Program-made: the position numbers and the translations under genes
The notes under the pieces: model-generated
What the model saw: only the letters and a program-made list of their open reading frames with translations
What the model was told of the DNA's origin: nothing
Databases searched by the model: none
Source of the DNA: Pseudomonas sp. CCC3.1
GTDB lineage: Bacteria > Pseudomonadota > Gammaproteobacteria > Pseudomonadales > Pseudomonadaceae
NCBI RefSeq assembly: GCF_034347405.1
Contig: NZ_CP133778.1
Location: 2,914,001 to 2,978,000, forward strand
DNA: 64,000 nucleotides
Direction of reading: 5' to 3'
Shown: in pieces, positions 16,686 to 25,024 of the stretch
Layout: each line of letters begins with the position of its first letter
Position numbering within the stretch: position 1 is the first letter of the stretch

Positions 16686-17459
16686 TCAGTTCGCTGCGTT
16701 TAAATAGGCCGGACGTTCGCCGCCGCCGTGCAGCAACAAGTTGCAGCCGCTGGCATAGCCGGCCATGGGTGATGCGATAAACAGACAGGCGTTACCGATG
16801 TCTTCGGGCACTGCCATGCGCCCTGCCGGAATCCCGGCACTGACAGCCGCGATGCCCTGCTCGTCGCCGTAATGCAAATGCGCTTGTTCGGTGCGCACCA
16901 GCCCAGGGCTGACCGTAACCACCCGCACTTTGGGTGCCCATTCCACTGCCAGCGATTGCACCAGCGCCAACACGCCCGCCTTGGCCGCGCCATACGCTGC
17001 CGTGCCGGGAGATGGACGCAGCGCACTGATGCTGCCGATAAACACAATGCAGCCGCCCTCGACCTGTTGCTGCATCAGTGCGTTGGCCTGCTGCGCAACA
17101 TTCAAGGGAGCGATGAGATTGAGCCGGATGATGCCTTCGTGAAAACGTGGCGATGCACTGGCAGCCTCAGCGGCCGGGCTGCCACCGGCGTTATTGACGA
17201 CCACATCGAGGCGGCCAAAATCGGCGCGAATTCCGTCAAACAGGGCCTTGAGTGAATCCATGTCACGCACGTCGCACGCCATGAATACCGCTTGCGCCGC
17301 ATCGACCTTGGGCAAGGCCTCTGGAAGCGTTCTGCCGCACACAATCACCTGCGCCCCGGCTTGCAGAAAACTGCGCGCGATACCTGCGCCAATGCCTTTG
17401 GTTCCGCCGGTGACCAGTACCACCTTGCCGCTGTAGTCCAGCCCTGAAAGTTGGCCCAT
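16686..17459 (-). CDS. SDR-family oxidoreductase, first gene of the side-chain operon
   Basis: 257 residues from the ATG at 17459 (AGGAG at seven bases); the upstream extension to 17615 runs through the promoter and is rejected. The classical SDR motifs are present: TGGTKGIG (17-24), NNAGG (89-93), catalytic Ser near 143 and Y156-x3-K160. The substrate cannot be read from sequence; oxidation of a steroid hydroxyl or of a side-chain beta-hydroxyacyl-CoA is plausible. It is the first gene of the minus-strand operon running to 6145, transcribed divergently from the enoyl-CoA hydratase, with activator site 2 between them. Confidence 0.86.
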   Translation of the reverse strand: MGQLSGLDYSGKVVLVTGGTKGIGAGIARSFLQAGAQVIVCGRTLPEALPKVDAAQAVFMACDVRDMDSLKALFDGIRADFGRLDVVVNNAGGSPAAEAASASPRFHEGIIRLNLIAPLNVAQQANALMQQQVEGGCIVFIGSISALRPSPGTAAYGAAKAGVLALVQSLAVEWAPKVRVVTVSPGLVRTEQAHLHYGDEQGIAAVSAGIPAGRMAVPEDIGNACLFIASPMAGYASGCNLLLHGGGERPAYLNAAN

Positions 17460-17515
17460 GACGCGCTCCTTTTCTTCTGATGGAGCCACTCTAGGGACAA
17501 TCCGGGGGGCGTTCG

Positions 17516-17531
17516 TCGTCTGAACGGACGA
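17516..17531. promoter_or_regulatory. Candidate activator site 2, shared divergent promoter
   Basis: TCGTCTGAACGGACGA, a nearly symmetrical copy of the island dyad. Going left, a -10-like TAGAGT starts 22 bases from the site edge toward the SDR gene; going right, AACAAT starts 22 bases from the other edge toward the hydratase gene. One site could therefore activate both operons. Confidence 0.65.
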
Positions 17532-17602
17532 TGAAGCGTCACCGACCGAAAGCAACAATCCAGCGCACGCTGTGGTCACAGCCCCTGTTAATGAGGAACC
17601 CC

Positions 17603-18388
17603 ATGTCAGACCCATCTGCCGAGCCGGTATTGCTTGAATTTCCAGCCGCAGGCGTGGCCCTGCTGCGCCTGAATCGCCCCCAGGCCACCAATGCCTTGAG
17701 CCTTGAACTGCAAGCGTTGCTGTCGCGTTACTTCACTGAACTGGCTGAAAACCCCGAAGTGCGTTGCATCCTGCTGACCGGTGGCGACAAGGTGTTCGCG
17801 GCTGGCGGCGACATCAACAGCATGGCCGGGGTCGGCCCGATTGATATTTATCAACGCCACACCGAACGGGTCTGGGCGCCGATCCAGCATTGCCCCAAAC
17901 CGGTGATTGCCGCGGTGTGCGGCTATGCCTATGGCGGCGGTTGCGAGCTGGCGATGCTGGCCGACATCATCGTGGCCGGGCGCAGCGCCAAATTTTGCCA
18001 GCCTGAAATCCGCATCGGCATCATGCCCGGCATCGGCGGCACCCAGCGCCTGGTAAGGGCCGTGGGCAAAGCCAAAGCCATGCGCATGGCCCTGACCGGA
18101 CAACCGATCAGCGCTGAAGAAGCCTGGATTTCAGGGCTGGTCAGTGAAGTGGTCGACGATGCGCTCGTGCAACAACACGCCCTGCAAATGGCCACACTGA
18201 TCGCCGCCATGCCGCCACTGGCCGCCGAACAGATCAAGGAAGTGATATTGGCCGGAGTCGATGCACCGCTGGAAACCGGCCTGGCGCTGGAGCGCAAAGC
18301 CAATGCCCTGCTGTTTGCATCACGCGACCAGAAAGAAGGCATGCAAGCATTCATTGAAAAACGCCCGGCGAAGTTTGAAGGATATTGA
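17603..18388 (+). CDS. Enoyl-CoA hydratase/isomerase (crotonase family)
   Basis: 261 residues from the ATG at 17603, with GAGGA upstream; the earlier in-frame ATG at 17531 overlaps the putative activator site. The crotonase oxyanion-hole motifs AAGGDIN and YGGGCELAM are intact, as are both glutamates expected for hydratase activity (in GGGCELAM and in QPEIRIGIMPG). It would hydrate a trans-enoyl-CoA. It is the only plus-strand gene in this half of the island, alone in its transcript, and faces the side-chain operon across a shared operator. It may serve a different beta-oxidation step from the MaoC pair. Confidence 0.88.
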   Translation: MSDPSAEPVLLEFPAAGVALLRLNRPQATNALSLELQALLSRYFTELAENPEVRCILLTGGDKVFAAGGDINSMAGVGPIDIYQRHTERVWAPIQHCPKPVIAAVCGYAYGGGCELAMLADIIVAGRSAKFCQPEIRIGIMPGIGGTQRLVRAVGKAKAMRMALTGQPISAEEAWISGLVSEVVDDALVQQHALQMATLIAAMPPLAAEQIKEVILAGVDAPLETGLALERKANALLFASRDQKEGMQAFIEKRPAKFEGY

Positions 18389-18872
18389 ATCAATCAAAGG
18401 GACTGCATCGTACTGGCTGAAACATGTAGAACGAGCTTGTCAGCGACCTAAAGATCAAAAGATCGCAGCCTGCAATTGCTCATGCGCGAGTTGAATAGTC
18501 GCAGAGCTTTTGATCTAGCTTTTGATCTAAAAGGCCCCGTTAAACCACGCTGGCCGCACGCGGGCATTGCGCAGAGGGCAACCCGGCAGGACGCCGGGTT
18601 AGCCGCGACACGGCCATGGATGGCCGATCGCGGCGGGCCCACGGAGCAATGCCTGCGTGCGGGCATGCCGAGCCATAGCGAGGCACCGAGTGGTAGGGGC
18701 AAGGACCTTTTGGTTCCTTTTGGGTCCTTCTAAAAGGGACGCGCCGTAAGGGCGCAACCTTAAGTAGCCGTTACCGCAGCAACGGATATGTACCCAGCCC
18801 AGCGGCGCCCCAATCGCTGGCAAGCCAGCTCCCACAAAGGATTGCTGCAGTGCTTCAGCGTTATGTAAGGAC
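18389..18872. repeat. 484-bp gene-free stretch with intergenic repeat elements
   Basis: No convincing gene. It holds two copies of AGCTTTTGATCT at about 18506-18530, a GC-rich hairpin ACCCGGC / GCCGGGT around 18584-18602, a longer block (about 18540-18740) of the kind scattered between Pseudomonas genes and often miscalled as a small ORF, and a single REP half-site near 18808-18833. It separates two convergent transcription units and may contribute to their termination. Confidence 0.7.
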
Positions 18873-20417
18873 CTATACAAACCCCGCCCGCAATTCATTC
18901 TTCGCCACTTTGTTCGACGCATTCACGGGCAGCGCTTCATAAAACCGCACCATTCGCGGCACTTTGTAGTTGGCCATGTGCTCACGCGCCCACAGAATCA
19001 GCCCGGCTTCGTCCAGGCTCTGTTCATGGCGCAGAACCACACACGCACACCCCACCTCACCCATGCGCTCATCCGGCACGCCAATGACGGCCACTTGAGC
19101 GATGGCCGGATGCTCGATCAACCCGGCTTCGATCTCTGCCGGGTAGCAGTTAAAACCACCAACGATAAACATGTCCTTGAGCCGGTCGGTGATGCGCAAA
19201 TTACCGGCCGCATCCAAGACGCCAATGTCACCGGTGTGCAGCCATCCCTCACTGTCGATGGCTTCGGCCGTGGCTTTCGGGTCTTCAAAATAGCCCTGCA
19301 TCACGTGAAAACCACGCAGGCAGATTTCACCCGCGCCGCCTGCCGCTAACTCACGATTGTGCGGGTCGCGGATGCTGACTTCGGTGCCCGGAATGGCTCT
19401 GCCACTGGTGGCCGCGATGGTCTGCGCCGCGTCCTCCGGATCACAGATGGTGGCCAAGCCACCACATTCGGTCAGGCCATAAGCGGTGGTGACCACTGAG
19501 AAGCCCAATTCGCGGCGCATGCGCTCGATCAGTATCGGCGGAATGGTGGCCGCGCCCGTCACCGCAATACGCAAGCTCGACAGATCAGTTTCGGCCAGTT
19601 TGGGATGCGCCAGCATCGACAGGTACAAGGTCGGAGGCCCCGGCAACACGCTGATTCGCTCAGCGGCAATGCGCTGGAACACGGCTTCTGCATCAAATAC
19701 CGGATGCGGCAAGATCGTCGCCCCGGCCAACAGGCACGTCAGCCAGCCTGCCTTGTAACCGAACGCATGGAAAAACGGGTTGATCACCAAATACCGGTCA
19801 CCCGCCTGCAAGCCAATGACCTTTACGTACTCGCTAAAGGCGCGGATGGTTTGCCCATGGGCGCTCATCACGCCTTTGGGCTTGCCGGTGGTGCCAGAGG
19901 TAAACAGCAGGTCGCTGAGGTCGTTGGCTTGAAGGTCAGCCGCTCGCGCTTGGGCACTGCTCTCGCTGACGGCTGCCCCCAAGGCCAAAAAGGTCTCCCA
20001 GGCTTGCCCCAGCAATACGTGATGTTCAAGGCTGGCCGGGCGGTGTGGCGCCAGCAAGGCCGGGTAATCCACCCCCAAAAACGAAGGCTGTACAAACAAC
20101 ACACGCGCGCCACTGCGTTGCAGGATGTCCGCCGCTTCACCGCCTTTCATGCGGGTGTTGATCGGCACCATCACCGCACCCGCGCAATGGATGCCCAATG
20201 CGGCAATGATCCAGTCCCGGCCATTGGGTGCCCAGATCGCCACCCGATCACCTTTGTTGATGCCCAACGCCATCAGGCTGCGGGTCACGGCCAACACCAG
20301 GTGCGGAAGATCTTGGTAGTCGGTGCACACGCCGTTTTCTTCGATGGCGGTGCGCCCTGCATGGTGCTTCGCGGCATGCAGCAGCACCTCAGGAATGGTG
20401 TTCAGGCTAGAAGTCAT
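18873..20417 (-). CDS. Acyl-CoA synthetase (AMP-forming), second steroid-pathway ligase
   Basis: 514 residues. The ANL P-loop FTSGTTGKPKG (172-182), the hinge HTGDIGVLDAAG / DRLKDMFIVGGFNCYP and the C-terminal catalytic lysine in NASNKVAKNEL are intact. The enzyme forms an acyl-AMP and then the CoA thioester. It is the last gene of the 26212-18873 operon, 19 bp behind the KshB-type reductase. Sequence style is closer to FadD3/medium-chain ligases than to the 7615 ligase, so it may act on a different intermediate, such as the C22 acid after the first side-chain round or the later CD-ring propanoate. That division of labour is inferred. Confidence 0.87.
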   Translation of the reverse strand: MTSSLNTIPEVLLHAAKHHAGRTAIEENGVCTDYQDLPHLVLAVTRSLMALGINKGDRVAIWAPNGRDWIIAALGIHCAGAVMVPINTRMKGGEAADILQRSGARVLFVQPSFLGVDYPALLAPHRPASLEHHVLLGQAWETFLALGAAVSESSAQARAADLQANDLSDLLFTSGTTGKPKGVMSAHGQTIRAFSEYVKVIGLQAGDRYLVINPFFHAFGYKAGWLTCLLAGATILPHPVFDAEAVFQRIAAERISVLPGPPTLYLSMLAHPKLAETDLSSLRIAVTGAATIPPILIERMRRELGFSVVTTAYGLTECGGLATICDPEDAAQTIAATSGRAIPGTEVSIRDPHNRELAAGGAGEICLRGFHVMQGYFEDPKATAEAIDSEGWLHTGDIGVLDAAGNLRITDRLKDMFIVGGFNCYPAEIEAGLIEHPAIAQVAVIGVPDERMGEVGCACVVLRHEQSLDEAGLILWAREHMANYKVPRMVRFYEALPVNASNKVAKNELRAGFV

Positions 20418-20436
20418 TGCTCACTCGTCTGGCTGG

Positions 20437-21468
20437 TTATTCAGGAAAGCACACGCGCAACTGTTCGCTGCGGGGCACCGATTGGCAGGCCAGCACCCAT
20501 CCGTCATTGAGTTCTTGCTGGTCCAGCGCATCGTTGCGCAGCATCTCGACGCTGCCGCGCTCCACGGTGCACATGCAGGTGGCACATGAGCCCACCAGGC
20601 ACGAACTCGGTGGTTTCAACCCGGCACGCTGCATGGCGTTGAGCAGGGTTTCGCCCTCGGCACACGGCACTTCGAACTCTTCGCCGTCGAGGCGCACCGA
20701 GAGCTGGCTGCCAATCACCTCGGTGTTGACTGGGGCCGGAGCGGCCACACTGCCCTCCACGGGCAACGAGACAAAACGCTCAACGTGTATGCGTCCGTGC
20801 TCCATGCCCAGCGACTGCAAGGCGCTGACGGCGGCGTCCATGAAGGGGCCGGGGCCGCAGATAAAGGCTTGGGCGTGGGTATACGGCTTGGCCAGTTGCG
20901 CCAGTTGTTCGACGGCCGGAATCCCTTGTACCGAGTCCAGCCAGTGAATCACTTGCAGGCGTTGCGGGTGAGCGCTGGCCAAGGCTTTCAGCTCATGAGC
21001 AAAGATCACCGAGGCTTCATCGCGGTTGGCGTAAATCAGCAGAATCCGCCCGCTGCCGGCGATCAGCGCCGAACGCAGGATCGACAGCACCGGGGTCACG
21101 CCGCTGCCGCCACCAAACAGGACCAAGTCATCGTCGAAATGCCGGGGCACAAACACCCCGGCCGGGGGCAACACTTGCAACTCGTCGCCTTCATGCAGGT
21201 GCTGACACAGCCAGTTAGAGGCTCGGCCATCACGCACTTGTTTGATCGTGACCCGTAATGGCTCATCAACCAGCGGCGTGCTCGATAACGAATAGCAGCG
21301 CGGCAGCCAGCCGCCTTCAAAGGGGATGCGCAGGGTCAGAAACTGCCCGGATTTGTAGGCAAATTTTTCGCGCAGTGAGTCTGGCACGTCAAATACCAGC
21401 GATTTTGCATCAGCCGTTTCGCTGACGACGCGCGCCACACGCAGGGAGATATAGGCCGGTGGGTTCAT
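20437..21468 (-). CDS. KshB-like ferredoxin reductase (3-ketosteroid 9-alpha-hydroxylase reductase type)
   Basis: 343 residues in the order FAD domain, NAD domain, C-terminal plant-type 2Fe-2S ferredoxin. The FAD motif RCYSLSS, the NAD-domain FGGGSGVTPVLSIL and CGPGPFM, and the iron-sulfur ligands in CLVGSCATCMC plus a downstream Cys near the C-terminus are all present. Reductases of this order pass electrons to Rieske oxygenases or other monooxygenases; KshB does so for KshA, which hydroxylates steroid C9 and so opens ring B. No Rieske oxygenase is encoded in the window. It sits between two ketosteroid-type flavoproteins and a CoA ligase, separated from both neighbours by 1 and 19 bp. Confidence 0.86.
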   Translation of the reverse strand: MNPPAYISLRVARVVSETADAKSLVFDVPDSLREKFAYKSGQFLTLRIPFEGGWLPRCYSLSSTPLVDEPLRVTIKQVRDGRASNWLCQHLHEGDELQVLPPAGVFVPRHFDDDLVLFGGGSGVTPVLSILRSALIAGSGRILLIYANRDEASVIFAHELKALASAHPQRLQVIHWLDSVQGIPAVEQLAQLAKPYTHAQAFICGPGPFMDAAVSALQSLGMEHGRIHVERFVSLPVEGSVAAPAPVNTEVIGSQLSVRLDGEEFEVPCAEGETLLNAMQRAGLKPPSSCLVGSCATCMCTVERGSVEMLRNDALDQQELNDGWVLACQSVPRSEQLRVCFPE

Positions 21469-21469
21469 A

Positions 21470-23164
21470 TCAAGTACTCATCACAAGAGCCGGGTTCTGT
21501 GCGTGCGACGGAACATTTTTGCTGACGGCACGCCCCGCACGTCGCCCGGAAAATACGCAATCGGCCAATGACAAACCGCTGATATACAGGTGCGATGCCA
21601 CGCCTATTGCCGTGCGCCCGGCACTGAACAGCCCAGCAATTGGCTCACCGTCGTGATCCAGCACGGCGCCGTTGCTTTCATCCACTTTGAGGCCGCCAAG
21701 GGTCAGCGCCCCCAGCGGGAAGATCGGATTGCCAACACTGATGTCACAGGCATAAAACGGCCCTTGATCGAGCACCTGACGGCTGCCTTCAGACTTGCCA
21801 AACGCATCCGGCGCGATGCCACGGGCACCGGCGTTATAAGCACGCAACGACTCACTCAGCTCTGCGGCCTGCATCCCGCAGGTTGTGGCCAGTTGATCGG
21901 GGGTTTGACCCTTGCGCACTCGCAACAGCATCAGGGCCAGCGCGGGCACGCTCTGGAACCACCAGTAACCGCCAAACAGCGCCTGATGAATCGCCTGTTT
22001 ACGCAGCCGTGCGTCCAGCACCAGCCAGGCTTTGCCGCCCTGCTCTTCACACAATGGCTGGCCAAGGGTGGCGCCGTAGACTTCTTCATTACAGAAACGC
22101 TGGCCCGCGGTGTTGACCACAATCCCTTTGGGCCAGCAAAACGGCGGGTTGATGAAACGCCAAGCCGAAACCCGGCTCAAGCGTTCGGCCTGTGCTCCGA
22201 CCGACTGTCCCAGCAGCAACCCGCTGCCATCGCAGCCAGTGGCGCCGACTTTGAAGTTGCGGCGAAACGCAGGCGCGTGGTCACGGATCAAGGTGCGATT
22301 GAAGATGAATCCCCCGGTGCTGAGGATCACACCACGCCGCGCCCGCACCAGAATCAGTTGGCCGTGAGCACGCTCCAGGTCACTGACTTTTTGCCGCAGG
22401 CGATCGCAATAACCGGGGGCAAAGTTTTGCAGACGTTCAGCCCGTGCTGCGAGCCGTGCGTGCAGCTTGGCTTCACGCGACCCCTCAGGCAGATGGCAGA
22501 ACTCGGCACCGATCACCCGCCCGTGGTCATCCACCACCAAACGCTGCGCGGCCGATTGCAACAAAGGCCTGACGCCAGCCCGCAGGCAGGCCGCTTTCAA
22601 ATGCCCGTAAAGTACTGCCCCGCACTGGCCCTTGCCCACCGTGCGATGACCACGGGGAGCCGGGGGTTGGGGGCCCGCGTGCGACGGCACCAGTTCGTTG
22701 CCCGAGTAATACAAAAAGTAGCCATCGGACGGGTACGAGGTTTTACCCCCCGGGGGCAAGCTGTGGCTGTACTGCGCGCCATGCCCTTCGAGCCAACGCA
22801 GATTGCTGATGCTGTCGTCGCAAAACGTGCGCAGGGTCGTATCGCTGATCACGCCCTGGGTTTCGTGTTTGAGGTAATCAAACATGGCTTGCGGGCTGTC
22901 GTTAAATCCGGCGGCCTGTTGCTGACGGGTGCCGCCACCGGCATAGACCACGCCGCCGCTTTTGGCACTGGCCCCGCCGCCGGTAAAACGGTCGGCGACC
23001 ATCACGTCGACACTCTGACTGCGAGCCTCCAGGGCGGCGCAGGCACCCGCCGCGCCCCAACCGATGACCAGCACGTCACAGCTTGAATGCCATGGGCGAT
23101 TGCCCAGTTCACGCTGCTGCAAAGGCCGCAGGATCCGGGTGTTGCTGTCAGTGACGCGGCTCAT
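21470..23164 (-). CDS. FAD-binding ketosteroid dehydrogenase-type flavoprotein (TesI/delta4-dehydrogenase candidate)
   Basis: 564 residues. The N-terminal dinucleotide motif VLVIGWGAAGACAALEA and the C-terminal GRTAIGVAS / SGLSLADCVFSGRRAGR place it in the FAD_binding_2 family with fumarate reductases and 3-ketosteroid dehydrogenases. It is only distantly related to the adjacent KstD-type protein. Steroid degraders such as Comamonas carry a pair, TesH (delta1) and TesI (3-oxo-5-alpha-steroid delta4), so this is the natural TesI candidate. Its ATG overlaps the stop of the KstD-type gene by 4 bp, showing translational coupling. A dehydrogenase for another A/B-ring position is an alternative. 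Confidence 0.8.
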   Translation of the reverse strand: MSRVTDSNTRILRPLQQRELGNRPWHSSCDVLVIGWGAAGACAALEARSQSVDVMVADRFTGGGASAKSGGVVYAGGGTRQQQAAGFNDSPQAMFDYLKHETQGVISDTTLRTFCDDSISNLRWLEGHGAQYSHSLPPGGKTSYPSDGYFLYYSGNELVPSHAGPQPPAPRGHRTVGKGQCGAVLYGHLKAACLRAGVRPLLQSAAQRLVVDDHGRVIGAEFCHLPEGSREAKLHARLAARAERLQNFAPGYCDRLRQKVSDLERAHGQLILVRARRGVILSTGGFIFNRTLIRDHAPAFRRNFKVGATGCDGSGLLLGQSVGAQAERLSRVSAWRFINPPFCWPKGIVVNTAGQRFCNEEVYGATLGQPLCEEQGGKAWLVLDARLRKQAIHQALFGGYWWFQSVPALALMLLRVRKGQTPDQLATTCGMQAAELSESLRAYNAGARGIAPDAFGKSEGSRQVLDQGPFYACDISVGNPIFPLGALTLGGLKVDESNGAVLDHDGEPIAGLFSAGRTAIGVASHLYISGLSLADCVFSGRRAGRAVSKNVPSHAQNPALVMST

Positions 23165-24906
23165 GACAGGGCCTCGGCTTTGGCTTTACTCACTGCCTGG
23201 ACATGGCGGGCGATGTGGTTGGCCGCGATGTAACCGAAGGTCATGGCCGGGCCCAAGGTGCCGCCCGCACCCGGGTAACTGGTGCCCATCACCGAAGCCG
23301 AGCAGTTGCCAATTGCATACAGCCCGGCAATCGGCTGGCCGTTTTCACGCAGCACTTGTGCGTGCTGGTTGGTCAGCAGGCCGCCTTTGGTGCCAATGTC
23401 GCCCGCGTCCAAACGCATGGCGTAGTACGGGCCTTTGCGCAGCGGTGCCAGGCACGGGTTGGGTTTGATGTTGCTGTCGCCGTAATAACGGTCGAACACG
23501 TTGCCACCCCGAGCAAAGTCGAGGTCAACACCGGTCTGCGCGTAGCCGTTGATCTTCTGTACGGTGTTGCTCAACCCGGCGGCATCCACACCGATTTGCA
23601 GGGCCAGCGCGTCCAGGCTGTCGGCTTTCCAATACACGCTGTTGAGCCACTCTTTGCGCAAGCGACTGTCGGGCACCACTTGGGCAGGCATTAATGGCCC
23701 CATGGCGTAATGAAAACGGAAATGGCCGTCGAAGATCACCCACGACGGCACCGAACGGCCCCCGGTTTTGCGGTTGTCCTGGTACATGGCATCGACAAAT
23801 TCCAGGTACGGCGCCGCTTCGTTGACAAAACGATGGCCCAGGCTGTTGACCACAATGGCCCCAGGAAACGCACGCTCGGCAAACACGCCGCGTGGCTTTT
23901 CTTCGCCCGGCACGGCGATGGTCGGTGCCCACCATGCCCAGTCCATGAGCGCGGTGGCAGCGCCGATGTTCATCCCCGCTTCCAGCGCAGCCCCGGTGTT
24001 GTTGCCCGGCGGCGTGGCGCTCCAGCTGACGCGGGTCGGTTGCGGGAGGAATTTCTCGCGCAGGGTCTGATTCTGCTCAAAGCCGCCGGAGCCAAAAATC
24101 ACCGCGCGCCGCGCCTTCAGTTCCAGCACGTTACCGCCGGTGGCGACCTTGATTCCGCAGACCCGATCACCGTCGAGCACGACGTCCTGAAAATCGGTGT
24201 TGAGCCACAGCGGGACGTTGCGGTCCATCAACGAGCGGCGCAAAGACGCCACCAGCGAACTGCCCAACGCCGCGCGGCGGTCGTATTTGCTTTTACGGCG
24301 CCACTTGAAGTCCAGCTTGTAGCGCGCCATCAATTTGAATATCAGCCATTGCCAGCCGAAGCTGCGGGCCATGGCCTTGTGCGCGTCACGAGCGGTCCAG
24401 GCGATGCGCCCCATGAGCAGGGTCGAGGGCGAAGGCTTGCGCAGGTTGGACAGTTCTTCGGCCAGCAGGCTGGTGTCAAACAGTTCCGGGTCCAGGGTGC
24501 GGCCACCGGCCAGCGCGCCCGGCAGTTGCGGGTAATAATCCGGGTATTTGGCCGCCACGGCATACCGCACACGGCTGCTGGCGGTCAGCTTTTTGATCAT
24601 CGGCGCGGCGTTGTCCAGGTACGCCTGCAAGCGCAGCGGATCGCCATGTTTGCCAGTCGCGGCCTTGAGGTATTGCATCGACAACTCAGGGCTGTCCTGC
24701 CCGCCCATGGCCGCAAAGTAATGGTTATTCGGGATCCAGATACCGCCGCCGGAAATGGCCGAGGTCCCGCCGTACTTGTCGCTTTTTTCGACGATCAGCA
24801 CTGAAAGGCCCTGATCGGCAGCAAACAGGGCCGAGGTCATGGCCCCGGCACCGGAGCCGACCACGATTACGTCATAGGTGGACTGAGACTGAACGTGAGC
24901 CGTCAT
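23161..24906 (-). CDS. 3-ketosteroid delta1-dehydrogenase-type flavoprotein (KstD/TesH)
   Basis: 581 residues from the ATG at 24906; upstream starts are not supported and no strong ribosome site is visible. The N-terminal GSGAGAMTSAL (about 17-27) binds FAD, KYGGTSAISGGGIWIP is the typical KstD flavin segment, and the C-terminal SYPGAGGTLGPAMTFGYIAA matches the KstD flavin/steroid site signature closely. KstD removes the C1 and C2 hydrogens from ring A of 3-ketosteroids, a step needed before ring B opening. It is the second gene in the operon after the HsaA-type monooxygenase, with a 118-bp gap containing a strong hairpin, and is coupled to the TesI candidate downstream. Confidence 0.87.
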   Translation of the reverse strand: MTAHVQSQSTYDVIVVGSGAGAMTSALFAADQGLSVLIVEKSDKYGGTSAISGGGIWIPNNHYFAAMGGQDSPELSMQYLKAATGKHGDPLRLQAYLDNAAPMIKKLTASSRVRYAVAAKYPDYYPQLPGALAGGRTLDPELFDTSLLAEELSNLRKPSPSTLLMGRIAWTARDAHKAMARSFGWQWLIFKLMARYKLDFKWRRKSKYDRRAALGSSLVASLRRSLMDRNVPLWLNTDFQDVVLDGDRVCGIKVATGGNVLELKARRAVIFGSGGFEQNQTLREKFLPQPTRVSWSATPPGNNTGAALEAGMNIGAATALMDWAWWAPTIAVPGEEKPRGVFAERAFPGAIVVNSLGHRFVNEAAPYLEFVDAMYQDNRKTGGRSVPSWVIFDGHFRFHYAMGPLMPAQVVPDSRLRKEWLNSVYWKADSLDALALQIGVDAAGLSNTVQKINGYAQTGVDLDFARGGNVFDRYYGDSNIKPNPCLAPLRKGPYYAMRLDAGDIGTKGGLLTNQHAQVLRENGQPIAGLYAIGNCSASVMGTSYPGAGGTLGPAMTFGYIAANHIARHVQAVSKAKAEALS

Positions 24907-24958
24907 TATTGTTATGTCATCCGCTGAGGTCAGAAATTCATGCTGACGGAACGGCCAA

Positions 24959-24990
24959 CGGTGCTCGCACACGGCCGTGCGCGAGCACCG
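24959..24990. other. Hairpin between monooxygenase and KstD-type genes
   Basis: An inverted repeat CGGTGCTCG / CGAGCACCG closes a GC-rich loop that itself pairs in part. There is no T-tract on either side, so it is more likely an mRNA processing or stability element within the operon than a full terminator. Confidence 0.55.
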
Positions 24991-25024
24991 CAGGGCTCAT
25001 TCGATCAACGCCATGGCTGCTCGA

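Noticed and set aside
18476..18733. 85-codon plus-strand frame in the long gap after the enoyl-CoA hydratase
   Set aside because: It lies within a dispersed Pseudomonas intergenic repeat, has no ribosome site and ends in a sequence commonly miscalled as a small protein.
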